The notes beneath the pieces were generated by a model, which saw only the letters and a list, made by a program, of their open reading frames with translations, was not told where the DNA came from and made no database searches. A stretch of DNA of 64,000 nt from Lolium rigidum (Eukaryota > Streptophyta > Magnoliopsida > Poales > Poaceae), in assembly GCF_022539505.1 (NCBI RefSeq), contig NW_025899957.1, positions 62,001 to 126,000 of the forward strand, written 5' to 3'. Shown piece after piece: positions 11,985 to 22,425 of the stretch. The translations under genes and the position numbers were made by a program. Each line of letters opens with the position of its first letter. Positions within the stretch are counted from its first letter, which is position 1.

Positions 11985-13487
11985 AGAGCATCTCCAACAG
12001 GCGCGCTATATCGCGGCGCGCCAAAAGCAAAAATCTGCGCGCGCTAAACCGTTGCCGCGCGCATGATCGATTTCTCCTCCGCCGGGTGCGCCATTTTGCA
12101 GCGCGCGTTGGCGCGGTAAAATAGCACCTCCGCCGGACGCGCCATTTTGCAGCCGCGCGGGCGCGGCGCAAACAACAAACACACACAAGTATGCATCCAA
12201 GAAGATCAAACAATATATAAAAATTCACAAATATATTGTACCATCCAAATACAATACATTGTTTACAACAATACTTCACACCAAATACAACACGTCCAAC
12301 ATACAACAATACAACATGGTTTTGAGACAATACAACACATAGTTTTCAAACAAATACAACAAATATGCAACTATTATTGTCCATTCCAATTCCACCATTC
12401 TTCCATGAGATCTTTTTGAAGCTCATCATGTGTGTCGTTGCACCGAATGGCATGGTATGAGGCAATGAATCGGGCAATCCTATGTGCGGACCTCGTCACT
12501 TGCACGGGAACCCCCATCAAGTCGTAGTGGGTATGATCCACATCTTTTCCGCGATCATCCTCTATAATCATGTTGTGCATGATTACACACGCGGTCATGA
12601 TATACCAAAGGCATTCTTGATCCCAAAATCTAGCCGGTCCTCTAACAATGGCAAATTGGGCTTGCAAAATCCCAAATGCTCTCTCTACATCTTTCCTAGC
12701 CGCCGCTTGTGCATTGTGGAATTGAGTTTGCTTTTTACCTTTTGGTTGAATAATTGGCTTCACAAATGTTTGCCACCTTGGATATATGCCGTCGGCGAGG
12801 AAGTAGCCATAGTTGTACTTGTGGCCATTTGCTTCAAACTCCACCAATGGACCTTCCCGCATTGCAAGTCTTGTCATCAGTGGTGACCGTTGAAGAACAT
12901 TGATGTCATTGCAAGATCCGGGCATTCCAAAGAAAGCATGCCATATCCAAATCTCTTGGTCGGCCACCGCTTCAAGTACTATGGTGGCATCCTTCTTGTA
13001 GCCTTTGAATTGTCCATGCCATGCCGCTGGACAATTCTTCCAACTCCAATGCATACAATCTATGGAACCAAGCATACCGGAAAACCCCCGGTTGGCGTTG
13101 ATCTGCAAAAGCCTTGCCGTGTCTTGAGCATTGGGGGCTCTCAAGTATGTGGAGCCAAAGACATTGACAATTGCGACGACAAAGCGCTTCACACACAAGA
13201 TAGAAGTGCTCTCTCCCATGGCCAAATGATCATCAACAAGATCCGCCGATATACCATATGCCAACATACGCAAGGCGGCGGTCACCTTTTGATATGTGCT
13301 ATGGCCAAGTTCTCCGGCGGCATTCCTCCTTTGCTCAAAGAAGCGATCATATTTGGTGACCTCCGTTGCAATGTGCTTGAACAAGTTGAGACTCATCCGG
13401 AAACGCCGCCGAAAATAGCTTTCGGGGAAAATCGGATTCTCATTGAAATACGACCGCATCAATTTCTCATGCCCTTCAAAGGCAGAG
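11985..13487 (-). mobile_element. PIF/Harbinger DNA transposon, 5'-truncated
   Basis: The 3' end of the element is at 11985, where a TTA target site (11982-11984) is followed by AGAGCATCTCCAACAG, the usual terminal sequence of grass Harbinger elements. The GC-rich subterminal zone (12,000-12,170) and an A-rich spacer lead to the transposase stop at 12374. The expected opposite end (CTGTTGGAGATGC then TAA) is absent. Around 13,487 the sequence switches to unrelated DNA shared with 51,755-51,820. No partner MYB-like ORF is visible, so the element is not autonomous here. Confidence 0.8.
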
Positions 13488-13564
13488 TGCCCACTGAACG
13501 GTAGGCCCGCCGGCATTGGTAGCAAGGTGAGGCACTGCAACCATGGCTGCCTGTCAGTGATCAC
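12374..13564 (-). CDS. PIF/Harbinger transposase (HARBI1-like nuclease), chimeric N-terminus
   Basis: An open frame of 396 residues. From about residue 27 (FEGHEKLMRSYFNENP) it reads as a typical plant Harbinger DDE nuclease. The pattern ESYFRRRFRMS is followed by the catalytic region: first acidic residue in GSIDCMHWSWK, second in MPGSCNDINVLQ, third in RKDVERAFGILQAQF. The C-terminus (YIMTACVIMHNMIIEDD) is complete. The family cuts and pastes elements at TWA target sites, normally with a MYB-like partner protein. The first roughly 26 residues come from non-Harbinger DNA joined at about 13,487, so the start at 13564 is an accident of fusion and the natural N-terminus is missing. The catalytic triad looks intact. 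Confidence 0.85.
   Translation of the reverse strand: MITDRQPWLQCLTLLPMPAGLPFSGHSAFEGHEKLMRSYFNENPIFPESYFRRRFRMSLNLFKHIATEVTKYDRFFEQRRNAAGELGHSTYQKVTAALRMLAYGISADLVDDHLAMGESTSILCVKRFVVAIVNVFGSTYLRAPNAQDTARLLQINANRGFSGMLGSIDCMHWSWKNCPAAWHGQFKGYKKDATIVLEAVADQEIWIWHAFFGMPGSCNDINVLQRSPLMTRLAMREGPLVEFEANGHKYNYGYFLADGIYPRWQTFVKPIIQPKGKKQTQFHNAQAAARKDVERAFGILQAQFAIVRGPARFWDQECLWYIMTACVIMHNMIIEDDRGKDVDHTHYDLMGVPVQVTRSAHRIARFIASYHAIRCNDTHDELQKDLMEEWWNWNGQ
13488..13540 (-). other. Short copy of a fragment also present at 51.8 kb and 63.6 kb
   Basis: The stretch containing GGCCCGCCGGCATTGG and AGCAAGGTGAGGCA is shared with 51,776-51,812 and, less exactly, 63,580-63,612. Read on the minus strand it codes LQCLTLLPMPAGL in all three. 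It bridges the truncated Harbinger element and the 3' flank of the first F-box gene. The parent gene is not recognised. Confidence 0.65.
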
Positions 13565-13920
13565 ACTGCAACTGTTAATTTCTGATCAATCTTACGTGTT
13601 TGCGTCAAACCCCTGTAACTACTGACTAGTTGTGTGCCATGGCTGTACAGGTGACAGATCACAATCTGAAACAAAGGCTCCCTCCCAATAGCCACATGAG
13701 ATTTCTGTGCATGAAATTTAACTCTGAAGCTTATATTTTACACAAGATCAACATAAGTGCAAACGTGCAGTCATAGTAGCAAGATTCAAAACAAATCTGA
13801 GATGCTCTGCGACCAGGAAGGAATACATACTGTTTCTTTTACAACTTAATTAAAGCATTACAGATTATTTTGGCTTTGAGAGATACAATCACTAACTACT
13901 ATACTACGAAGTGCTACTTT

Positions 13921-14190
13921 ATTTCAAAATTTTAAGATGTTTTGGTAGGCCTACTAGTATATTATTATTACAGCACATGTCATCCTTTAAAAAATTATCT
14001 CTGGCGAGAGGATGTGCCATGTCTAAACTCCGTAACCACCATTCTTGCTCAACTTAGCATACCAAAACATCTTACAATTTGGAACGGAGGTACTAGTATA
14101 TTATTACAGCACATGTCATTCTTTAAAAATTATCTCTGGCGAGAATGTGCCATGTCTAATTTGCTTAACCACCATTTCTTGCTCAACTTT
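13921..14190. repeat. Stowaway MITE split by a duplicated piece of the F-box 3' end
   Basis: In the other two F-box copies an uninterrupted MITE lies just 3' of the gene. Here its two halves are separated: AAATTTTAAGATGTTTTGG near 13,930 and ACCAAAACATCTTACAATTT near 14,063. Between them (about 13,966-14,058) is a second copy of the last 85 bp or so of the F-box gene, which follows again at 14,103-14,190. The extra copy includes the stop codon region. Confidence 0.75.
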
Positions 14191-16530
14191 ATTCTTTGGA
14201 AATTTCGAAGGACGAGGTGATTCCTCAAGGGCGTCACAGTACTTGCATTGCTCATCTCCTCTCAAAACTATCTTCTGCATGTTGGGAGATCGCTCCAACA
14301 CACATCTTATGAATGTAAACTGCTGCTCTAGTGATTTAAAGCCAGTGAATTCCAGATTCTTCAGAAGCCTGTTCTCGGAGCCGCCGAGTCGCATTTCCCA
14401 CTGAGGTGTCCTTCTCTCTGGGTAGGAGTCGAGTCTGGTATCGCCTATATCGCATGAATGTTCCCATACCTGTATTTATGTGACCGTTCATTACATATGT
14501 GATTGGAATCCAGTTTTAAACAACTTTCCGCTATTTTTTAAAAAAAAACTAAAGCTGCAAATGTGGAAGGAAAGTTTTGATCGACTTTCAGCTATTTCTT
14601 TGAAAACTAAAGCTCCAAATGTGGAAGGAATGAAATACAGAAAAAAAAATATCACCTCGATATGTAATATTTCGATAGATGGTGCTGCGACAAGAAAGGC
14701 CATCGTCCATAAAATGTCAAATTCAACAAAGATACCACGTATTGACAGCTTCCTTAGCTTGTTGAAAGCGGTGAAGAGTCCCTCAATCTCAGGTTGCAAC
14801 CAAAGCTGATCACAGGATAAAATAAAGAATGACTAGTTTGCAAGCATAGAAAAGGTACCATTTAGCAAAAATGTAATGGTACTTACATTTTCTCCTTGGA
14901 AATCCAGTGTGAGAGTATGTAGGCCTGTTACTCCATGTAGAAGCTCGCTTAATTTAAATTCACATTGATCATATGATGAACCACATGAGAGTTCTAATTC
15001 CCCAAGAGATGGAACAAAACCAAAGGTTACTGGGGCATACTCAGATACCCAAGTACTCCATAAGAACTTCTCTAATTTCGGAAGGCAGATAACCTCAATT
15101 ATCTCAAAGCGACACTTGTAGATATTTAGAACACAGAGGTTTGAGTTTGGTGCATCAATCTTAAAGAGGGAGTTGGCACCACTATCAGAATGTATAAGTA
15201 TTAGATGCTTCAGTTGGTTGCAGCAGTCAAACAAGACATGATGCATGTCCAATTTGTCAAAGCCTACATTATATAGAGTGAGCTTTGTGAGGCAGTGGGG
15301 CACACTAGGGTAGGCACTGAAAAAAGCATCAATTTCTTGAGCTCGCTGCAGCATATCCTCCTCACAATAGTCCAAAATATCCGTCTCGTCAAGAACGGAG
15401 AGATCCAACTCTTTCAGCAAACGGCTGTCGACTGCGTCACATATTAGCGGGCCAACTTCGCACAAGAAAGTGTTGATTAAATAGAGCTTAAGATGCAGAC
15501 TTGAGATGGTGGATCCTCTCTGATGATCAGCCAAGAAACTCCTGGCTGCTTTGGTCAAAGACACCATAGCTTTCTCCATATCATTTGCCTCGACAGGGTC
15601 AGGGCGTGTAACAGATAGGAAATCCTTGACATCGATGTCTACTTCAGGCAGCAACCAAGGCAAATGCCTCCACCGTGTAGAGAGCACACATGTCGTTGCA
15701 GCCAGACGTGTACTGACTCTCCCCAAGATAGACAGTAAAATATCATCAGTCAGCATGCTGAGCCTATCTTCATCCTCCAGTTGCTGCAACATAAATTATG
15801 GATCCATTATTTAGCTGCCACTCAACTGAATTGAGAATTCCCAAACAGCAAATAGTTACATAGTGGCAAAGACAATACTCTATCTAGCATTTGATAAAGC
15901 CAAATACCTCCCAAGTACACTTGCTACCGATAATTGGGTTCCATTCAGATTATCAAGGTGATGTATTTATGTTTGTATAAAGTGAGTTACATATATTGAG
16001 GTGATATCTTCAGATCGTTAATACAAAAGATGAAGCCCATGCGCTGCAGATCTGAATACCACATACTGAGGAGCTGTAAACTAGTACAGAGTAGCTATTT
16101 TTTGACATCATGCCCTAAAACAGTTGTACAGTTTGGAGATTAGTTCTGAGAATCAAGCGCTAGAAGTAGCATATTACCTGATAACGGAATGCTAAAAAAG
16201 AATCAAATCTCCACTAGTATATCACAGAAGCATGAAGAACATATCTCCACGTATGGGCTTAATACATGTTTGTACTATTGATTCTAAAAAGAAAATTCAG
16301 TTTTAGTACTTCTGTATTGCTAGAAAAAGCATTTCAGTCTCTAAACTCGTAGTACTAGTTCAAGATACATCTACTCTTTGTACAATGGAATGTCAATTGA
16401 ACTGAAAACAACAAATTATGAACAAAGAGATCAACATGTATAGTACTACAAGAAGAGAGGGCTAGCGTGGCGCAGAGAGACTTACTTGGCTCTGGCTCTG
16501 GCAGCTGTTATTATTGTTGTTGGCCTCCAT
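14116..16530 (-). CDS. F-box/leucine-rich-repeat protein, copy 1
   Basis: Four exons: 16530-16486, 15783-14887, 14805-14656 and 14469-14116, all in phase 0, giving 481 residues. Exon 1 codes only MEANNNNNSCQSQSQ. Exon 2 opens with the F-box (about residues 21-65: LSMLTDDILLSILGRV, then CVLSTRWRHLPWL) and continues into leucine-rich segments (KELDLSVLD, CLTKLTLYNVGFDKL, NLCVLNIYKCRFEIIEV). Exons 3 and 4 carry further leucine-rich strands (RKLSIRGIFVEF, SIEILHIE, LKNLEFTGF). Such proteins bind SKP1 through the F-box and present a substrate to an SCF ubiquitin ligase; the substrate is unknown. The short first exon was chosen over an ATG at 15792 because the splice sites are good and the same exon recurs in all copies. 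Relative to copies 2 and 3 it has one extra codon in exon 4. Confidence 0.82.
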
Positions 16531-17085
16531 GGAGAAACTCAATGAGCTGGCCTGAGAAGTGCCCGCGCGCGCGAGTGTCAGAGGCGAAATTAAACTGAAT
16601 CGGACTAAGAATTTGAATCGAATCCTGGGTCAATTGGAGGCAGAGAAAGGAACTCACGTGCGTACCTTACTTGCGAGAGGCGGAAGAGGAGCCGGCGGGG
16701 AGGGTCGGTGTCACCGTTGGCGGCGCCTCAAGGAGGAGGGGGAGGGGACGGTAGATTAACCGCCGGCGTGGCTGTGGCTCGTCGGCTGGCTTCGCCGCCG
16801 ACCTGCGCCTCCACGTCGCCGGCCCTGTGAGGCTTCCTGCTCTTCTCGTGTGGCGGCACTGCTGGAGAAAGAATCGCGGAGAGGAGGAGGAGGTGACGGC
16901 GGATTGTTCGCCGGCGTGGCTGCGGCTCCCCTGTAGGCTTCCCCGCCGACCTGCGCCTCCTCGTCGCCGGCCGAATTCTCCTGTGGCAGCACTGCTGGAG
17001 AAAGACGGCGGAATCGCGGAGAGGAGGAAGAAGAGATGGGTGGCGGCGGTGGCCGGCCAAGAATTGGGCGAGAACCCGGCGATTT
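16531..17085 (-). promoter_or_regulatory. GC-rich leader and promoter-proximal region of F-box copy 1
   Basis: About 550 bp upstream of the start codon are shared with copies 2 and 3, then all copies part company just after GGCGAGAACCC. The stretch holds CT-rich and GGCGG-rich repeats, including a partly repeated segment with GCCGACCTGCGCCTCC. Open frames here on both strands look like by-products of composition. The shared part is probably 5' UTR, so the core promoter lies near or beyond the divergence point. Confidence 0.5.
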
Positions 17086-17099
17086 ACACGAAAAATAAC

Positions 17100-17345
17100 T
17101 TCGCAAACTATTTCACCCATCTAACATTTCTGTGTGGCGCCTTTCCCATCACATCACACCTCACTGTGTGACGCCCATACGAGCGGCGCCACTCATCCAG
17201 CCGACGTGGCGTGGTCGATGCTGACCAGCCGACGTGGCAGGATGTGTGGCGCCCTTCACATCGGCGCCACATATTGAAACTGTGGCGCCGCTCTGAAGGG
17301 CGACATCCACTTATGTGTGGCGCCCGCGCCCGCCCCAGCCCGAGC
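17100..17345. repeat. Cluster of GTGTGGCGCC-type short repeats
   Basis: TGTGTGGCGCC, its inverse GGCGCCAC and CAGCCGACGTGGC recur several times in both orientations over about 240 bp. Such short motifs in both directions are typical of the subterminal regions of grass DNA transposons (CACTA-like or Mutator-like), but I see no terminal sequence and cannot name the family. Confidence 0.45.
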
Positions 17346-17907
17346 CCTCCTCTCTTCTCCTCTCTGTTTCGGTGCAAGAACAATACGGCCGGTGGTTCCT
17401 CCTCCTCCCCACCCTCTCCCCCCACCAAATCGATCATCAAATCGTCAGATCTGCCTGGGCAATCTCTTCCCAACCTCTTCCTCAAGGTATTCTCCTCCGA
17501 TCCCCATGTTTTCATCTACTAATTTCATAGATTATGCTTGATTTGGATATGAACCATAGATGTGAAATTCTAGATTTGGATATGAACCCTAGATGTGAAA
17601 TCCTAGATTGTGCTTCATTTATGTATGCATGGAACCCTAGATATGTATGTATGGAACCCTAGATATGTTTTTTTGGTAACCCTAGATATGAATGTATGTG
17701 TGTATGTATGGAACCCTATGTATGTAAGTGTTGAAATGCGAAATTGGAGCTTAGCCAACTTGGAGATTTTGGGTTGTTATGGTCGGATCCTATACATTGT
17801 GATTTTTTATGTGTCATTGCTCTTGAGTATGATTGATTCGAGTTGGGGCATTGGTTATATAGGAGCAACATGTTGGATTGAAAGGGAGTTTAGTATGTCT
17901 CTGTGAG
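17346..17907 (+). other. Leader-like CT-rich stretch and degenerate ATG-rich tandem repeat
   Basis: A CT-rich segment (17,390-17,480) ends in CCTCTTCCTCAAG followed by GTATTC, which resembles the 5' leader and donor site of a plus-strand transcript. From 17,530 to 17,725 a degenerate repeat built on GGAACCCTAGATATGTATGT occurs about eight times. No downstream exon could be identified, so I do not call a gene. Confidence 0.4.
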
Positions 17908-20165
17908 ACCCTTCCTTTAATTTCTATGTTCCATTTTCCTATTTTAGATACGCAGGCTAAATAAATCTGTCAACTTCTCTATCATTTTAGCAGCTGTTTT
18001 CCATCCAAAGCTGTAAACATTTCCATTTACAGCTTTTAAATTTCATCTGCTGAAAGTAAACGCTCATTACTCTCTATGGTTATCTCACTGGAACTGCATC
18101 AACATATGCTTTCGGGATTGTGCGTTTGGATGAGATGATTGCGCTTGGATGAGTACGTGTTATGTAGCCAGCTGGTTCTGTAGATTGTCGGTGCTCATGC
18201 AGTCATGTGTTACCTAAGGCTGGCTGTAATGAACCCAGCTGTGTGTCGTTGTGGTTTTTTTTGTTCACCCCGCCGATTATTGTTATGTAAGGACCTGAGA
18301 ATGGGGATGTTGAGTATTGCAATGGGTCACTTTTGCCGAAAGTTATACTTATGGATGATGATGATGTTCATTTTTTTTTCCATTCTTCATTTGCTCGAGC
18401 AATGTGGTTTTCTTCGCCTCTGGGCTTTAGCCTTTAGAGTTGAAAGTTTTAATCAAACTTGTTGCCTGAATATTATGCCATGCCGTGGTTTTGATTCTTT
18501 TTCTTCGATCAAGGAACCGTATGTATGGTTATCTATGGTCGAACTGTATGCATGAATATTGGTGTGTGTTAGTGTTCTTGAATATCGTTGAATCTGGTAT
18601 TCATGATTAGAGTTGGAGAATTGGTTAGGAGGAGAAAAATGTTGGATTGAAATTAAAGGAGTTTATGTCTCTGCGTGACCCGAGCCCTTCCTTTAATTTG
18701 TATGTTCGATTTCTTATTTTTTGTAGACCCTTTCTTTAATGCTTCTGTATCATTTCAGCTGCTGTTTTCCATCCAGCAATTACAGGACATAAGAACAAAA
18801 GACTGTTGACAAACATTATTACCTAATGTTTGATCTCGCTGTAGAGTCTTGTGTTGGATATTTAGCTATTTTCATAGTAGTGTGGCGTAACATTCCGCGA
18901 GGACCGAGGATTGAAATTTATTAGATTAAGATGACAATCTATTGAAATGCATTGATTGCCTGATACGAGGATTGGTTTCTAAAGATGATCTGAACAAGAG
19001 AATTTATCTTTCAAACATACATATTTCTGATTTCATGTCACGTTATCTGTTTAATATATTGCTGCGTGTTTTGGATATCAAGATGATGCTTTTCAAGCTG
19101 TTGGCAACAAGCAAGAAAGCAGGTTCACAGGTTGTTGACAGATTTCCTGTTTTGTGACCTCACTGGAACTACATCAGCATATGTTTTGGGGGTTGAGCAA
19201 GCATTAACCGATCAACACGATATGCTTGCGTTTGGATGAGTGTTATGTAGTCAGCTTGTTCTGTAGATTGGCTAATGGTCTGCGCTCATGTAGTCATGTG
19301 TTAGCTAAGGCTGGCTGTAATGAACCAGCAGCGTGTTGTTGTGGTTTTTTTTGTTTCACCCCTGCTATTATTGTTATGTGAAGACCTGAGGATGGGGAAG
19401 TTGAGTAATGTATGGATCACTCTTGACGAAAGTTATACTTAGGGCTGATGACCGTACTAGACTCACATTAAGAAAGAATGTTCTAGATTTGGACTTCCAG
19501 AGACGATGTTCACTTGTTTTTTCCATTCTTCATTTGCTTGAGCAGCGTGCTTTTCTTCTTCACTGGGCTTTAGAGCTGAAAGTTTCAATCAAACTTTACC
19601 CATCGAATATTATTCAGTTCTTGCTTGCTAGTGCACATCCAGAAATTTCTGTTCAAAATGCGTTTAATTGCAATACTTTGGATGGTTTGGAAAGCTCACA
19701 ATTATCTACTTTCAACAGAAAATCCTGATCAATTTTGTAGGCTCTTCGTGCTGCGTGTGCTCTTTTTTCTACAGTATAGAGGAGCACAAGTTTGAGGCTG
19801 CTGGTGATCCACGGGCACTTGCTTCTGCTCCCAACCCAAAGCGTTTCGGATATATCCTGTTCCTGCAGGTGCTCTCTTGCCTGCAGTTGACCCAAGTGCT
19901 GCCTGGGGGTATTTTTGATCAATCCTGATCGGAACGCAAAGAATTTCATTCAGGTTGTATCTTCTTCGGCATCTTCAGTTTTGCAGGCAGAAGCTCAAAG
20001 TTTTGTTGTTGGCTGTTCGAGTGGTACAGGGGCTGGTCAGGCCTCGCTTTTCTTTCCTCTCAGACAGCAAGCTCCTTGTGGATGCTGTTTCTTCAGATCC
20101 TCCACAGGAAGCTCACTGCCATGGTTGTCAAATAAAGCTTCAGTGTGCCAAAAAAAACTGACTAG
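17908..20165 (+). repeat. Companion block B, copy 1
   Basis: About 2.25 kb starting at GACCCTTCCTTTAATTT that recurs at 55,971-58,220 with high identity. A shorter related piece lies at 21,415-21,990. Within the block a module (TTCTTCATTTGCTTGAGCA, then TTTAGAGCTGAAAGTTT) occurs twice, near 18,380 and 19,520. The 3' part carries a decayed RNase H-like coding fragment. In the other two places the block leads directly into an intact F-box gene's 3' flank; here it leads into the ghost copy. Confidence 0.85.
19660..20155 (+). pseudogene. RNase H-like (RVT_3-type) domain fragment, frameshifted
   Basis: Several short peptides in different plus frames line up with the plant RNase H-like domain found in reverse-transcriptase-like proteins: EHKFEAAGDPRALASAPNP, then ASSVLQAEAQ, then LSDSKLLVDAVSSDPP. 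The last one is the hallmark SDSxxLVxA stretch. The sister fragment at 21.6-21.9 kb adds SDAAFNSAVDPSAAGLGVF, the opening strand of the domain, which is partly deleted here. At least two frame changes separate the pieces and no start is evident. This is a remnant with no expected product. Its origin could be a retroelement-derived gene or a host gene of that family. Confidence 0.65.
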
Positions 20166-20434
20166 TGGTGACAACCATGGCTACCTGCCAGTGATCACAC
20201 TGCAACTGTTAATATCCATAAGAATGGCAGGTTTTTACCACCCTCCTCCTTTATTCAGGTCTGAGACAGCTATTTATAGACTTATAGTAGTTTGGACAAA
20301 TCTAAGACATGTTTCACCGGAGAGAGGGAGTGACAGAGGGAGTAGTATACAGCTCCTTGTACTGTGAAATATTAATAATAGAACTGAAAACAACAAACTA
20401 TGAACAAAGAGGCAGTGTGATACAAGAAAAGAGG

Positions 20435-20507
20435 CTATGTGCATCCTGGTTATGCAGAGGCTGGATGTAATTGCTTCTTGAAGTAATAAAGCATCCTTTA
20501 TCAAAAA
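20435..20507 (+). mobile_element. 5'-truncated LINE tail
   Basis: The 73-bp insert ends CATCCTTTATC plus poly(A), which resembles the 3' end of common grass LINEs. It is flanked by an 11-bp direct repeat AAGAAAAGAGG at 20424-20434 and 20508-20518. It sits in the remnant of intron 1 of the ghost F-box gene. Confidence 0.75.
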
Positions 20508-20551
20508 AAGAAAAGAGGGCCGGCTCAGTCTCTGGGAGCTATTATTTGTTG

Positions 20552-21047
20552 TGAAATGTATATGTGGATTGCCTAGCTCTTTCCATCAGTTCGGACTTTT
20601 GGTTCAAGTGGCTAGTGCATGAAGCTTAACATGGTATCAGAGCCCAGGTCTCGAGTTCAAATCCTGGCTTTCACTTTATTCTAAAAATTATCTCTTCTCC
20701 CCCTCTTCTCGCAGCCTCCTGCCGTATGGTCCCAACCTTCCGCTGCCTCTTTGCCTCTCTACACGTGTTGACTTGTCTTCTCGTCAGTTCGGACTTTTGG
20801 TTCAAGTGGCTAGTGTACGAAGCTTAACATGGTATCAGAGCCCAGGTTTCGAGTTCAAATCCCGACTTTCACATGGTTTTCGTAATTATAAGCCTAAAAA
20901 TTGCTGTTGCCTCCCTTTTTAGCCACCGTTGATGTCCTGTTTCGGTGTACTCTTCTTCTTTCACGTGTTGACTTTCTCTTCTCCCGTCACACGCGAGTGG
21001 GGGTGTTGTCTTTCCATCAGTTCGGACTTTTGGTTCAAGTGGCTACC
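20552..21047 (+). mobile_element. TRIM-like small LTR retrotransposon, tandem form
   Basis: A sequence beginning TGAAATGTATATGTGG and ending GAAGCTTAACA is followed directly by TGGTATCAGAGC (20632-20643), the primer-binding site complementary to initiator tRNA-Met. A second LTR end plus the same site follows (20830-20841). A third LTR-like piece ends near 21,047 but lacks its last bases. TTGTTG flanks the insert at 20546-20551 and 21048-21053, a plausible target duplication. There is no coding capacity, which is normal for TRIMs. The order LTR-internal-LTR-internal-LTR suggests unequal recombination. A tRNA-derived SINE was considered but the LTR/PBS layout fits better. Confidence 0.65.
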
Positions 21048-21260
21048 TTGTTGGCCTCTATGGAGAAACTCAATGAGCTGGCCTGCGCACCTTCACATCT
21101 TTTTTATTCCTTTATCCAACCCTTAAGAAGACCGCAGATCGAGGACGATTACTGCAGGCGATTGTCTCCCTGACGAAAACCCAATGCTAGCACCTTCTTA
21201 TTCTCATACTATAAATAATAGCCTCACCGAAGCAGCAGCCCCTCCCAGTCCGAAGGGGAA

Positions 21261-21414
21261 GGGTCCTAATCCAACTGGAGCTGCCGGATGATGATTATTG
21301 CTATTCCTAAATAATTTATCAACTGTACAATGGAGCAAATTATAGGTTGTTCGCGCTCCGGAGGTCGAATTCTGTGCTGCCGCTGCTGCTATTGATCCGG
21401 AGCAAATCTAAATA
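21261..21414. other. Unassigned spacer
   Basis: Sequence between the ghost F-box leader and the partial B block. It has no match inside the window that I can see and no coding feature. Confidence 0.4.
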
Positions 21415-21990
21415 ATTGATCTTCATGTGTTTTTCCATTCTTCATTTGCTTGAGCAGTGTGGATTTCTTCTCCTCTGGGATTTAGAGCTGAAAGTTTTAA
21501 TCAAACTTGTCACCCATCGAATATCATTCAGTTATTGTTGCTAGTGCACATCCAGAAGTTTCTATTCAAAATGTGTTTGCAATACTTTGGATGGTTTGGA
21601 AAGCTCACAATTATCTACTTTTCAACATAAAATCCCAGTCAACTCCGCAGGCCCTTCGCTCGTGCTGAGGAGCAGAAGTTTGAGGCTGCTGTTGATCTGC
21701 GAGCACTTGCTTCTGCTCCCAACCCAAGCGTTTCGGAGCGTATATTCCCTGTTCCTGCAGGTGCTCTTGCGTACTCTGATGCGGCCTTCAACTCTGCAGT
21801 TGACCCAAGTGCTGCAGGGCTGGGGGTATTCTTGATCAATCCTAATCAGAACGCAAAGATTTTCATTCATATTGTCTTTCTTTCCTCTCCGACAGCAAGC
21901 TCCTTGTGGATGCTGCTTTTTCGGATGCTCTACAGACTACATGAAGCTCGCTGCCATGGTTACCAAATAAATTTTCAGTTTGCCAAAAAA
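21415..21990 (+). pseudogene. Partial companion block B with RNase H-like fragment
   Basis: A shorter version of the 3' part of block B. It retains the HLLEQCGF module, then EEQKFEAA, RALASAPNPSVS and SDAAFNSAVDPSAAGLGVFL, and SDSKLLVDA in a second frame (21,890-21,930). It runs straight into the 3' flank of F-box copy 2. Of the three remnants, this one preserves the opening of the RNase H-like domain best. It is still frameshifted and truncated. Confidence 0.65.
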
Positions 21991-22425
21991 AAGACCATTA
22001 CCTGCCAGTGAGCACACTGCAACTGTTAATTTCTGATCAAGCTTACAAGCTTTGCGTCAAACCCTTGTAACTACTGACTATGGGTGTGCCATGGCTGTAC
22101 AGGTGACAGATCACAAACCAAAACAAAGGCTCCCTCCCAATAGCCACATAAGATTTCTGTGCATGAAATTTAACCCTGAAGCTTATCTTTTACACAAGAT
22201 AAACATGAGTGCAAATGTGCAGTCATAGTACCAAGATTCAAAATAAATCTGAGATGCTCTGCGACCAGGAATACATACTGTTTCTTTTACAACATAACTA
22301 AAGCATTGCAAATTATTTTGGCTTTGAGAGATACAATCACAAACTACTACTACTCCATGGATCGCATTTAATCAACGCGGGAGTGCCAACGACAATTAAC
22401 TCCGATCGGAAGGAGCACTACACTA

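Larger units (their letters stand above)
20166..21260 (-). pseudogene. Ghost F-box copy: edges only, start codon lost
   Basis: The 3' junction shared by all copies (GATCACACTGCAACTGTTAAT) is present at 20,191-20,211, then almost the whole gene is missing. Intron 1 sequence matching copy 3 (ACTGAAAACAACAAACTATG) appears at 20,380-20,400. Exon 1 remnants follow near 20,535-20,551, and the exon 1 start region lies at 21,048-21,062. There the start codon reads ATA instead of ATG. The 5' leader matches copy 3 to about 21,240, including GCAGGCGATTGTCTCCCTGA. The body has been deleted, and a LINE tail and a TRIM-like element have inserted into what was left. No product is expected. Confidence 0.8.

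Noticed and set aside
15551..15814. Plus-strand frames opposite the F-box exon, also in the other two copies
   Set aside because: They are antisense to a coding exon and are conserved only because the exon is.
18942..19157. A 71-residue frame almost unchanged between B copies 1 and 2 (second copy 57,048-57,263)
   Set aside because: Conservation is no higher than in the surrounding noncoding part of the duplicated block, and no family is recognised.
20584..20875. tRNA-derived SINE, because GAGTTCAAATCC resembles a pol III B box
   Set aside because: The position of TGGTATCAGAGC directly after a repeated segment ending in ACA, twice, fits an LTR/PBS arrangement better, and no cloverleaf could be drawn.
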